Assembly (NCBI RefSeq): GCF_041624475.1
Contig: NZ_JBFJUX010000008.1
Coordinates: 62,001-126,000, forward strand
DNA from: Litorivivens sp041624475
GTDB taxonomy: Bacteria > Pseudomonadota > Gammaproteobacteria > Pseudomonadales > Spongiibacteraceae
DNA length: 64,000 bases
Direction of reading: 5' to 3'
Shown: positions 8,912 through 17,316 of the stretch, in pieces
Position numbering within the stretch: position 1 is the stretch's first letter
Layout of the letters: every line of letters starts with the position of its first letter
Program-made: the position numbers and the translations under genes
The notes under the pieces: model-generated
Seen by the model: the letters and a program-made list of their open reading frames with translations, nothing else
Databases searched by the model: none
What the model was told of the DNA's origin: nothing

Positions 8912-9853
8912 CTAGATAAAGGCGAAATAGCGAAGCAAAAACAAGCCGGCTGTTATGGTAAAAGGCGCCAGAGCCGTCGACAAAACCACAATATTGGCTG
9001 CGAGCTTTGCATCGCCTCCTCTCGCTGCCACCATAATATGAGACGCAGCTGCAACAGGCCCGCTAAGTAGCAGGAAACTGACCCCAAGCTCTACTTCGCG
9101 CACACCCATCAATAGAAAGATTAGCAGTGCCAGCGCGGGTGCGAACAGTAGTCGAATCGTCGTGGCAAGTACGAGAGCTTGCTGGGAACGCCGTGAAGGT
9201 TTTAGATCAATCGCGCCGCCCAAGAAAATAAGCGATAGGGGGATCACCAGAGCGGTGAACGCCGACCCTGCGCGGTAGAAATTGGCGGGCAGTTCTACAC
9301 TGCTTAATGCCGCCACAAACCCCAGGGTTATCCCGATAATAAGTGGATTGCGGATTAAATTTCTGATCAAGGGGCGCAGCGCAAAAGGCACTCCGTAGGC
9401 TGCGTTCAAGACGGCAACGGCCAGCACGTTGAACAGGAGTGTCCAGACAGCGACCGGTAGTGCCGCCAAGGCAAGCCCCTTTTCACCAAATGTGCTGGCG
9501 CAGAGAGCAAGGCCAATAATGCCAAGATTGGCGCGATACCCGGCTTGCGTGATGATGCCGGTTTGCTCGATGTCGTAGTTTCGCCAGCGCGCGAAGCCCC
9601 AGCTAAACAATAATGCGGATAGGGTGGCGACGATGCCGGCGATGGAATAGGTTGCGGTCAACGCTTCTGAAGGTTCGATTTTGGATGCGGTGATAAACAG
9701 GATGCCCGGAATCCCGATATAGAAAACGAACTTTTCGCCGAAACGGTAAACGTTGTGCAGGCGCGGCAGGCAGCGTACAAGAATTGCGCCAAGGAATATC
9801 CAGGCGAATACCGGAAAGATAGAAAGAAAAGATAAATAGAGAAGTGAAATCAT
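8912..9853 (-). CDS. AEC-family (auxin-efflux-carrier-like) permease
   Basis: The 313-residue integral membrane protein has about ten hydrophobic segments, for example LLYLSFLSIFPVFAWIFLGA at the N terminus and a final FTITAGLFLLRYFAFI. The 'NPLIIGITLGFVAAL' and 'SLIFLGGAIDL' stretches are typical of the AEC (TC 2.A.69) family, which moves organic acids or small amphipathic anions. The ATG at 9853 is preferred over a TTG just upstream. It is convergent with the TetR gene. A 12-bp palindrome lies directly before the start. The substrate is unknown; export of an acidic catabolic intermediate would suit the location. Confidence 0.85.
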   Translation of the reverse strand: MISLLYLSFLSIFPVFAWIFLGAILVRCLPRLHNVYRFGEKFVFYIGIPGILFITASKIEPSEALTATYSIAGIVATLSALLFSWGFARWRNYDIEQTGIITQAGYRANLGIIGLALCASTFGEKGLALAALPVAVWTLLFNVLAVAVLNAAYGVPFALRPLIRNLIRNPLIIGITLGFVAALSSVELPANFYRAGSAFTALVIPLSLIFLGGAIDLKPSRRSQQALVLATTIRLLFAPALALLIFLLMGVREVELGVSFLLLSGPVAAASHIMVAARGGDAKLAANIVVLSTALAPFTITAGLFLLRYFAFI

Positions 9854-9859
9854 CAAAAG

Positions 9860-9871
9860 GTTAGCGCTAAC
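9860..9871. promoter_or_regulatory. 12-bp palindrome before the AEC permease start
   Basis: GTTAGCGCTAAC is perfectly self-complementary and sits six bases upstream of the permease ATG. A regulator bound here would block transcription or translation initiation. No regulator can be assigned. Confidence 0.3.
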
Positions 9872-10090
9872 TAGAGATCGCTATTGTAACGATTTTGGGT
9901 GATTGAGGTGGTTAGCTTTCCTGCGTATTCTGAGAAAGCTTGATGAATAGAGGGCGGTATGTGGCGGTGGATGCGTTTTTAGGTCGTTGATTTGTTTGAA
10001 TCGCGTCCGTTTGGCGTCTGCGGTGAACGTTACATCATCACAGAGATCCGTTCAGAGCCCGTTTTATGTTGGTGAAGGAGTGTATTTTTT

Positions 10091-10771
10091 ATGAGTTTGC
10101 AGGATAAAGTTGTGATCGTAACCGGCGGTCTTGGGTCGCTGGGTCGTGCAGTGTCCAGCGCAGCCGCCAAAGCGGGCGCCAAAGTTTATGCCGTCGACGT
10201 TGTTGATGGTCAGCCGGAAGCAGGGGTCCAATCCACGCCCGCACTGGATCTCGGTGATGCTGATGCCACTAACAAGGCTTTTGCCGACATTGCTGCCAAA
10301 GCCGGACGTATCGATGCACTGGTGAATGTGGCCGGTGGCTTTGCTTGGGAAACCCTTGAAGAGGGTTCGATCGATACCTGGGACCACCTTTACAAATTGA
10401 ATGTGCGCACCGCAGTTAATGCCAGCAAGGCAGCGCTGCCCCACATTCCTGCTGATGGCGGTCGCATCGTGAATATCAGTGCAGCGGGCTCGGTGAAAGC
10501 GGATATGGGGCTGGGAGCCTACGCTGCATCGAAGTCCGGTGTTTCCCGCTTGACTGAAGCGCTGGCGGAAGAGCTTAAATCTCGCAATATCACGGTAAAT
10601 GCGGTTCAGCCCAGCATTATCGATACCAAGCCCAATCGTGATGCTATGCCCGATGCGGATTTTTCGACCTGGGTAACGCCCGCGGCTCTGGCCGATGTCA
10701 TCCTGTTTTTGCTCAGTCCGCAGGCTGAGGCTGTCACCGGCGCGCTGCTGCCGGTTGTCGGCAGGGTTTAG
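10091..10771 (+). CDS. Short-chain dehydrogenase/reductase (SDR)
   Basis: The 226-residue classical SDR has the nucleotide motif TGGLGSLGRAVSSAAAKAG near the N terminus. It also has 'ALVNVAGGFAW' (the NAG-type strand), a Ser in 'VNISAAGS' and the catalytic YAASK tetrad segment. A GGAG ribosome-binding site lies before the ATG. An acidic residue at the end of beta-2 (YAVDVVD) suggests NAD(H) rather than NADP(H). It would oxidise or reduce a secondary alcohol or ketone. It is short for the family (usually about 250) but contains all core motifs. It appears to be monocistronic. Confidence 0.87.
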   Translation: MSLQDKVVIVTGGLGSLGRAVSSAAAKAGAKVYAVDVVDGQPEAGVQSTPALDLGDADATNKAFADIAAKAGRIDALVNVAGGFAWETLEEGSIDTWDHLYKLNVRTAVNASKAALPHIPADGGRIVNISAAGSVKADMGLGAYAASKSGVSRLTEALAEELKSRNITVNAVQPSIIDTKPNRDAMPDADFSTWVTPAALADVILFLLSPQAEAVTGALLPVVGRV

Positions 10772-10931
10772 CGCTATTGCCGGGCTGGTTTTTAAGTGTT
10801 ACCGGTCGTTAAGTAGACATTACAGGCGAACTTGCTACTATTTCGCGCTTGCTGCCGCCCGTCTGTGGCGGCATAACGCGAACTGATAAAACAGCAGCCA
10901 TCAGGGATGGCGCGGTGTGGAGTAGAGACAC

Positions 10932-11252
10932 ATGGGTCAAGTAACTTACGTCAGCTTTGATGGTGAAGAAACCGTTGTCGACGTCCCAAACGGTGACAAC
11001 CTGATGCAAGCCGCTATCGATAACGGCATTTCCGGGATTCTGGGCGATTGCGGTGGCGGTTGCGCCTGCGCTACCTGCCACTGCATTGTGGATGACGCTT
11101 GGGCCGCCAAGACGGGTGAACCCGATGAAATAGAGCTCGATATGCTCGATGGCGTAGTCGATCCGAAGCCGAATAGCCGTCTAAGTTGTCAGATTACGAT
11201 GAGCGATGAACTGGAAGGGTTGGTGATTCATCTCCCGGAGAGCCAGTTTTGA
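10932..11252 (+). CDS. [2Fe-2S] ferredoxin, adrenodoxin type
   Basis: The 106-residue protein has cluster ligands Cys40, Cys46 and Cys49 (C-x5-C-x2-C) and Cys86 in 'RLSCQI', the adrenodoxin/putidaredoxin pattern. Additional cysteines at 44 and 51 lie inside the loop. It passes single electrons from the downstream reductase to an oxygenase. In the window the possible partners are the Rieske oxygenase at 6.9 kb and the two P450s of the island. The reductase start codon overlaps its stop, so they form one electron-transfer unit. Confidence 0.93.
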   Translation: MGQVTYVSFDGEETVVDVPNGDNLMQAAIDNGISGILGDCGGGCACATCHCIVDDAWAAKTGEPDEIELDMLDGVVDPKPNSRLSCQITMSDELEGLVIHLPESQF

Positions 11253-12466
11253 GTGAGACCGTTGTTATTATCGGTGCAGGTCAGGCCGGTTGTGATCTGA
11301 CAGCAGCCCTGCGTCAGCAAGGCTTTGAGGGGCGCATAGTGATGGTTGGCGAAGAGCCCGCATTGCCCTATCGTCGCCCGCCGCTGTCAAAGGCCTACCT
11401 CTCCGGTGACATGACCGAAGAGCAGCTCTATATCAAGCCTGCCTCCACTTACGAAAAACAGAATGTGGAAGTGATTACCGGCGTACGGGTAGAGCGCATT
11501 GATCGGGCGGCAAAAAACGTCACCCTCGCCAATGGTGAGGTACTCGACTATACCAAGCTTGCGTTATGCACTGGCGGGCACGCCCGACGCCTGCCACTGC
11601 CGGGCGCGGAAAAGCCCAACGTACATTACGTGCGTACCATCGCTGATATTGAAAAGCTCAAGGCCCAGTTCCTGCCAGGTAAACGCCTGCTGATTATTGG
11701 TGGCGGCTATATTGGTCTGGAAGCGGCTGCGGTCGGTATCAAGAAAGAACTCAAGGTTACGCTGGTTGAAGCGATGCCGCGCCTGCTGGCGCGGGTGACT
11801 GGCCCTGCGCTGTCCGAATATTACTACGGCGTGCACTCTGCCAAAGGCGTTGATATCAAACTCGGTGCCGGTGTCGATGCGCTGGAAGGTGACGAGCTGG
11901 TCGAGAAGGTCGTGCTGGCCGATGGCACCAAGCTCGATGCCGATGTGATTATCGTGGGTATCGGCCTGATCCCGAATACCGAGTTGGCGGAAGCAGCAGG
12001 CCTTGAAGTGGATAATGGTATTCTGGTGGACCAGCAGTGTCGCTCCAGTGATCCGGATATTTTTGCTGCCGGCGACTGCGCCAATCACGACCACGGCTTT
12101 TTGCTGCGACGCATGCGTCTGGAATCGGTTCCCAATGCCTCTGAAGGTGCGCGCGTTATTGCGGCAACGATCTGCGGCAAAGAAGCGGTGCACAACGGGG
12201 CGCCCTGGTTCTGGTCTGATCAGTACGACCTGAAGCTGCAGATGGTCGGAATTAATCAGGGCTACGAAGAGGTGGTGATTCGCGGTTCCATGGAAGAGAA
12301 CAACTTCTCGGCCTTTTATCTCTGTGGTGGCGTGATTATTTCGGCGGATACGGTCAATCGCCCGAAAGATTTTATGGTTGCCAAGAAGCTGGTTGCGGGT
12401 CGCGTCAAAGCCGACGCTGCCACGCTGTCGGATGAATCGGTCGAACTCAAGTCGCTGATCGCCTGA
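11249..12466 (+). CDS. FAD-dependent ferredoxin reductase
   Basis: The 405-residue reductase has an FAD motif GAGQAGCDLTAALRQQGF at the N terminus and an NAD motif 'IIGGGYIGLEAAAVG' near residue 150. It also has the family motif 'FAAGDCANH' and the PYRRPPLSKAYL segment typical of putidaredoxin-reductase-like enzymes. The start is a TTG overlapping the ferredoxin TGA (TTGA), supported by GGAGAG a few bases upstream; no ATG is nearby. It transfers electrons from NADH to the adjacent ferredoxin. A REP-like repeat follows the stop almost immediately. Confidence 0.92.
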   Translation: MSETVVIIGAGQAGCDLTAALRQQGFEGRIVMVGEEPALPYRRPPLSKAYLSGDMTEEQLYIKPASTYEKQNVEVITGVRVERIDRAAKNVTLANGEVLDYTKLALCTGGHARRLPLPGAEKPNVHYVRTIADIEKLKAQFLPGKRLLIIGGGYIGLEAAAVGIKKELKVTLVEAMPRLLARVTGPALSEYYYGVHSAKGVDIKLGAGVDALEGDELVEKVVLADGTKLDADVIIVGIGLIPNTELAEAAGLEVDNGILVDQQCRSSDPDIFAAGDCANHDHGFLLRRMRLESVPNASEGARVIAATICGKEAVHNGAPWFWSDQYDLKLQMVGINQGYEEVVIRGSMEENNFSAFYLCGGVIISADTVNRPKDFMVAKKLVAGRVKADAATLSDESVELKSLIA

Positions 12467-12468
12467 TC

Positions 12469-12596
12469 TCCCTCACCCCAACCCTCTCCCACAGGGAGAG
12501 GGGGCGCTGAATCTTTCTTGGGAATTAATTCACTTGAGCGTCTGCCGAACTGGCTATCCAGTTCCCTCTCCCTCTGGGAGAGGGCTAGGGTGAGGG
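12469..12596. repeat. REP-like GC-rich inverted repeat, copy 2
   Basis: CCCTCACCCCAACCCTCTCC at the left is mirrored by CCCTCTGGGAGAGGGCTAGG plus GTGAGGGA at the right, around a core of about 70 bases. It shares its arms with the copy at 6178 to 6335 but has a different centre, so the two are related elements rather than a recent tandem copy. Confidence 0.75.
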
Positions 12597-12663
12597 AATA
12601 ATTTAACTGAAATTCTCTCGTTGAGCTGTCAGCCTGCGTACAGGCATTTTTTGGAGAACTCCC

Positions 12664-14118
12664 ATGCTATCCCTCTCAAAACCCGACCTGCTGAGAAACC
12701 AGGCCTACGCCAACGGCCAATGGATTGATGGTGAAACTGGCGATGCCACAGAGGTTTTCAACCCTGCCACGGGTGAGCTGGTCGGCAGTGTGCCGAAGCT
12801 GAGCGGGGCGCAAACTCGGGCGGTGATTGAGCAGGCCAATACGGCCTTCGCGGCCTGGAAAAAACTCACTGCCAAAGAGCGCTGCGGCCTGCTGCGCAAA
12901 TGGTTCGACCTGATTACGGCCCATGCCGATGACATCGCCAAGATCATGACCGCCGAACAGGGCAAGCCCCTGGCCGAGGCCAAGGGTGAAGTGGGCTACG
13001 CGGCTTCGTTTATCGAATGGTTTTCGGAAGAGGGTAAGCGTACCTACGGTGACGTGATTCCCAGCCCTTCCAGTGACAAGCGTCTGGTGGTGGTGAAAGA
13101 ACCCATTGGTGTGTGCGCGGCGATTACTCCTTGGAATTTCCCCGCTGCGATGATTACCCGCAAGGCGGCACCTGCGCTGGCGGCTGGGTGTTCGATGATT
13201 GTGCGCCCTGCAGATGCCACGCCGCTGACCGCGCTGGCCCTGGCGGTCTTGGCCGATGAAGCGGGCATTCCGGCCGGTGTCTTCAATGTGATTACCGGCA
13301 AATCCCGCGAGCTGGGCGCCGAGCTGACATCGAGCCCGATTATCCGAAAACTGTCCTTCACCGGTTCCACCGAAGTGGGCCGTGTGTTGATGGAACAGTG
13401 CTCGCCCACCCTGAAAAAACTGTCCATGGAGCTGGGTGGCAATGCGCCCTTTATCGTTTTTGACGATGCCGATTTGGACGCGGCGGTGGCGGGCGCGGTG
13501 GCGTCCAAATACCGCAATGCTGGTCAGACCTGTGTCTGCACCAATCGGCTCTACGTGCACGACAAGGTCTACGATGCCTTTGCGGAAAAGCTTGCGGCAG
13601 CAGTAGGTCAGCTAAAAGTGGGCAACGGTTTTGATGAAGGCGTAACTCAGGGGCCGATGATCGACGGCGGGGCGGTGGCCAAGGTCGAAGAGCATATCAA
13701 CGACGCTCTGGCTAAAGGTGCGCGCACCGTGTGCGGTGGTAATCGACTGGCGCTGGGAGAAAACTTTTTTGAGCCAACGGTGTTGGCCGATGTGACGCAG
13801 GACATGCTGATTGCCAGCGAAGAAACTTTTGGACCAGTGGCGCCGCTGTTTCGTTTCAGCAGTGATGAGGCAGTGATCCGGATGGCCAACGATACCGAGT
13901 TTGGTCTGGCCAGCTATTTTTACAGCCGCGATATCTCAAGGGTGTGGCGCGTTGCTGAAGCGCTGGAATACGGCATGGTGGGTATCAACACCGGCATCAT
14001 CTCCAACGAAGTGGCGCCCTTTGGTGGGGTGAAGCAGTCCGGATTTGGTCGCGAAGGCTCCCACTACGGCATCGATGAGTACATGTCTCTCAAGTATATG
14101 TGCATGGGCGAGATCTGA
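12664..14118 (+). CDS. NAD(P)-dependent aldehyde dehydrogenase, succinate-semialdehyde dehydrogenase type
   Basis: The 484-residue enzyme carries 'TPWNFPAAMITRKAAPALAAG', 'FTGSTEVGRVLM', the catalytic-base motif ELGGNAP and the nucleophile Cys290 in NAGQTCVC. Overall it is closest in pattern to GabD/SSADH (the run MELGGNAPFIVFDDADLDAA is typical). It oxidises a semialdehyde or aldehyde to the acid. An unusually clear GGAG ribosome-binding site precedes the ATG. Here it may finish oxidation of an aldehyde made by the oxygenases, or work in GABA catabolism; the sequence does not decide. It is convergent with the thioesterase gene. Confidence 0.9.
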   Translation: MLSLSKPDLLRNQAYANGQWIDGETGDATEVFNPATGELVGSVPKLSGAQTRAVIEQANTAFAAWKKLTAKERCGLLRKWFDLITAHADDIAKIMTAEQGKPLAEAKGEVGYAASFIEWFSEEGKRTYGDVIPSPSSDKRLVVVKEPIGVCAAITPWNFPAAMITRKAAPALAAGCSMIVRPADATPLTALALAVLADEAGIPAGVFNVITGKSRELGAELTSSPIIRKLSFTGSTEVGRVLMEQCSPTLKKLSMELGGNAPFIVFDDADLDAAVAGAVASKYRNAGQTCVCTNRLYVHDKVYDAFAEKLAAAVGQLKVGNGFDEGVTQGPMIDGGAVAKVEEHINDALAKGARTVCGGNRLALGENFFEPTVLADVTQDMLIASEETFGPVAPLFRFSSDEAVIRMANDTEFGLASYFYSRDISRVWRVAEALEYGMVGINTGIISNEVAPFGGVKQSGFGREGSHYGIDEYMSLKYMCMGEI

Positions 14119-14166
14119 GGTCGCCCGTCATTGTCAGTTGATATTCAACCCGCTCGATAGCATGGC

Positions 14167-15003
14167 CTAACGTTCAAAAACCGTCGCGACCTGCCGCCCA
14201 AACATCAGCGGCTCGCCGTTCTGAGTCCACAGGGTAGCGACATTGTTAAAGTAACCGTCGCCAGCCGCCTGGCAGCGATAGTCGTAGTAAACAAAACTGT
14301 CGGCACTGACTTCGGGAAGCGTGGCCGGCAATTCTACATACCAGCTCAAGGAGCTGCCAACGCCCGGCAGCTTGATCATGTTCAGGCCCGGCATGGGAGG
14401 TACATCGCCCAGCGCCAGCAGATGACTCAGGGTGAGTGGCTGGGCTTCGCGAAAGCGCAGCCACATACCAAAATCGGCACTGTCTGCGCGGCTGAAGGGC
14501 ATGCTGCCGTGCTCGAGATACATGTCGAAATGGCGGGTGAATTCGGGTGTGATGCCTTCGATGTAGGGGAATTTCGCGCACGCTTCGGGGGCTTGCAGTT
14601 CCGGCAAGGCAGGTGCAGCCACCTGAATGCTTGATTGGCGGGCCTTGCCAAAGGCGGCATTGACTGAGACGGCCACCTCCCCATTGCACAGCAGCTCGCC
14701 CTGCATATGGGTTACCGAGCCGCCTTCGCGCAATACTCGGGTGCTGATACGATGTTCGCCAGCCGGGGCCGGTCCCACAAAACTGACGGCGAGGGTGCGC
14801 AGCTGGCGCTCGGCGTCAACCTGCTGGCGCATGGCTTCGAACACCAGCGCGGTACTCAGACCGCCAAAGGCTGTGCGCCCCTGCAGCCAGGATGCTTCGA
14901 TGGTGGCGCGGTAGTCGCCATCGGCTGTGGCAATGATGCCTGACCGCAGCTGGTTGAAGGCGGTTTCGGGGCGGGCCGATTTGGCGGGTACAGCGTGGCT
15001 CAT
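14167..15003 (-). CDS. Acyl-CoA thioesterase, double-hotdog (TesB-like)
   Basis: The 278-residue protein has an N-terminal hotdog half with 'WLQGRTAFGGLSTALVFEAM', the typical start of thioesterase-superfamily (4HBT_3/TesB-like) proteins, and a C-terminal half ending 'GEPLMFGRQVATVFER'. It hydrolyses an acyl-CoA to the free acid and CoA, probably in the cytoplasm. It is divergent from the CoA-transferase-family gene by about 215 bp. The substrate is unknown; release of CoA from stalled catabolic intermediates is a reasonable role. Confidence 0.82.
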   Translation of the reverse strand: MSHAVPAKSARPETAFNQLRSGIIATADGDYRATIEASWLQGRTAFGGLSTALVFEAMRQQVDAERQLRTLAVSFVGPAPAGEHRISTRVLREGGSVTHMQGELLCNGEVAVSVNAAFGKARQSSIQVAAPALPELQAPEACAKFPYIEGITPEFTRHFDMYLEHGSMPFSRADSADFGMWLRFREAQPLTLSHLLALGDVPPMPGLNMIKLPGVGSSLSWYVELPATLPEVSADSFVYYDYRCQAAGDGYFNNVATLWTQNGEPLMFGRQVATVFER

Positions 15004-15220
15004 AGCAGTTTCACCGATGGTATGCAGAATAATTCGGTGGCCATGCTACGAGAATCACGGCAGGGCCGCCAGCGCCGGTTTTGCAGATGCTTTGTGCGTG
15101 GCGCGGCCTGTCACAAATCGTCTACCGTTTGGTGACTTCCGCCATGGCAGGATGCTTTCCTACGCGGGACAATAACCCTATTAGACTCTACACCATGTAA
15201 TTAAAACGAGAGGAGCAATC

Positions 15221-16348
15221 ATGGGCCCACTGACAGGCATGCGTATTATTGAAATCGAGGGGCTGGGGCCAGCCCCCTTCTGCGGCATGATGTTTGCCGA
15301 TATGGGGGCGGAAGTGATTTCCATTTCCCGCCAGTCCAGCGATGCTGATCGCAGTACTCAGATCAGTGAGCGGAGCAAACGCAGTATTGCCCTGAACCTG
15401 AAGTCGCCGGAGGGTGTCGAAGCCCTACTGAGGCTTTGCGAAAGCGCTGACGCTTTAATCGAAGGTTTTCGTCCCGGCGTTGCCGAGCGCCTTGGTATTG
15501 GCCCGGACGATTGCTGGGCTAGAAACCCCAAATTGGTTTATGGCCGCATGACCGGCTGGGGGCAGACCGGCCCGCTGGCCCATGTTGCCGGCCACGATAT
15601 GAATTACATCTCCTTGTCGGGCGCTTTGCACGCGATTGGCCGCGCCGGCGAGAAGCCAGTGCCGCCGCTGAATCTGGTGGGCGACTTCGGCGGTGGCGGC
15701 ATGTTTCTGGCCTTCGGCGTAATGAGCGCCATCTGGGAGTCGGGGCGTTCCGGCAAAGGGCAGGTAGTGGATGTGTCGATGGTGGAAGGCTCGGCGGCCC
15801 TGATGCATATGATGTATTCCTTCAAGGCCATGGGCGTTTGGGAAGATGAGCGCGAGCGCAATATGCTCGACGGAGCGGCCCATTTCTACGACACCTACGA
15901 AACCAGCGATGGCAAATATGTCTCTATCGGCTCCATTGAGCCGCAGTTCTACGCCTTGCTGATCGAGCTGGCTGGGCTCGACAAGGAGGAGTTTGCGCCG
16001 CAGATGGACAAAGCCCAGTGGCCGCAGCTGAAAGAAAAGCTGGCCTCTGTCATCAAAACCAAAACCCGCGATGAGTGGTGCGAGATTATGGAAGGCAGCG
16101 ATGTTTGCTTTGCGCCAGTGCTATCCATGAGTGAGGCGCCATCGCACCCGCAGAATCAGGCGCGGCAATCCTTTGTCGAGCTTGGCGGGGTGGTTCAGCC
16201 TGCGCCCGCGCCCAAGTTCAGCCGTACGGCGCCGGCCACACCACGTCTTCCCACCCCGACCGGAGGTGATACCGATGCCGTCTTGCTGGCAGCCGGATAC
16301 ACTCAGGACGATCTGGCGCGCCTGCGCGAGGCGGGTGCGCTTACCTGA
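15221..16348 (+). CDS. Alpha-methylacyl-CoA racemase (CaiB/BaiF family)
   Basis: The 375-residue protein is a class III CoA-transferase-family member with racemase features. The catalytic His125 (GHDMNY) and Asp155 (LVGDFGGGG) fall at the same positions as His126 and Asp156 of the well-studied mycobacterial racemase MCR. It starts MGPLTGMRIIEIEGLGPAPF with AGAGGAG upstream. It interconverts 2R and 2S methyl-branched acyl-CoAs, required before beta-oxidation of sterol or isoprenoid side chains. This supports a branched, isoprenoid-like substrate for the region. An ordinary CoA-transferase is less likely given the motif match. Confidence 0.88.
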   Translation: MGPLTGMRIIEIEGLGPAPFCGMMFADMGAEVISISRQSSDADRSTQISERSKRSIALNLKSPEGVEALLRLCESADALIEGFRPGVAERLGIGPDDCWARNPKLVYGRMTGWGQTGPLAHVAGHDMNYISLSGALHAIGRAGEKPVPPLNLVGDFGGGGMFLAFGVMSAIWESGRSGKGQVVDVSMVEGSAALMHMMYSFKAMGVWEDERERNMLDGAAHFYDTYETSDGKYVSIGSIEPQFYALLIELAGLDKEEFAPQMDKAQWPQLKEKLASVIKTKTRDEWCEIMEGSDVCFAPVLSMSEAPSHPQNQARQSFVELGGVVQPAPAPKFSRTAPATPRLPTPTGGDTDAVLLAAGYTQDDLARLREAGALT

Positions 16349-16390
16349 GTTGTGTGCCTGGCCGAGAGCCTGGTGGTTGACTGTGTTAAA

Positions 16391-16432
16391 CCGGTAGCAG
16401 AAGTCTACAACTTCGGCGGCTTTTGCTACTGG
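16391..16432. other. Imperfect hairpin after the racemase gene
   Basis: CCGGTAGCA pairs with TGCTACTGG (one G-U), with an inner GAAG/CTTC match. There is no T-run, so a true terminator is doubtful; it may be a structural or regulatory stem. Confidence 0.3.
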
Positions 16433-16486
16433 TCTGACGCGCTGTGGCGGTTATGATCCCGGCTTCACTAATTTGGGAGTTACGTC

Positions 16487-17245
16487 ATGTCGAGCAGATT
16501 GTCAGGCAAAATCGCATTGGTTACCGGCGCCGGTCAGGGTGTTGGTCAGGGTATCGCCTTTGCGCTGGCCGCCAACGGTGCAAGCGTTGCGGTGACCGGT
16601 CGCACTCTGTCCAAGCTCGAAACCACCTGCGCCGAAATTGAAAAGCGCGGTGGTGTGGCTCTGCCGATCGAGTGCAATGTCAAAAACCTCGATTCAATGA
16701 CCGCCTGCGTCGAGCAGGTGGTCAGCCACTTTGGGGGCTTGAATATCCTCGTCAACAACGCCCAGGAAGTGCCGCTGGGCGATCTGCACTCTGTCACCGA
16801 AGAAGCCTTCGAGGCGGGCTGGCAGTCCGGGCCGCTGGCAACCCTGCGCATGATGAAGCTGTGTCACCCGCATCTGAAAGGCGATGGCTGCATCGTCAAT
16901 CTGGCCTCTACTGCGGCCAAGCGCTGGGATATGAAGGGTTACGGCGCTTACGCGGCGGTTAAAGAGGCCATTCGTTCCCTCAGTCGCGGGGCTGCCTGCG
17001 AGTGGGCCGAAGACGGTATTCGCACCAACGTGATTCTGCCCCACGCTCTGTCACCGGCGCTCCAGTGGTGGACTGAGAACCGCCCCGAAGAAGCCGCCGA
17101 GTTTGTCGCCAGCATCCCCATGAAGCGTATTGGTGACTGCGAGCTGGATATCGGCAACTTTGTCGCCAGCCTGTGCAGTGAAGACAGTCGCTATGTAAAT
17201 GGCCAGACCATCGCGCTGGACGGCGGTCAGGCCTCCTTGGGCTGA
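16487..17245 (+). CDS. Short-chain dehydrogenase/reductase (SDR)
   Basis: The 252-residue classical SDR has TGAGQGVGQGIAFALAANG at residues 13 to 31. It also has the strand 'LNILVNNAQEV' (an NNA variant of NNAG), 'IVNLASTAAKR' and the catalytic YGAYAAVKEA. The Arg in 'VTGRTLSK' after beta-2 suggests NADP(H) preference. A GGGAG ribosome-binding site is present. It would act on a hydroxyacyl or cyclic alcohol. It follows the racemase in the same direction and may be co-expressed. Confidence 0.88.
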   Translation: MSSRLSGKIALVTGAGQGVGQGIAFALAANGASVAVTGRTLSKLETTCAEIEKRGGVALPIECNVKNLDSMTACVEQVVSHFGGLNILVNNAQEVPLGDLHSVTEEAFEAGWQSGPLATLRMMKLCHPHLKGDGCIVNLASTAAKRWDMKGYGAYAAVKEAIRSLSRGAACEWAEDGIRTNVILPHALSPALQWWTENRPEEAAEFVASIPMKRIGDCELDIGNFVASLCSEDSRYVNGQTIALDGGQASLG

Positions 17246-17316
17246 AATCCCCCACTGACGCGGAGGCATGGTTCCCGCTATAATGCCGGGCTTGATTTTT
17301 TGGCATGCGGGAACAC

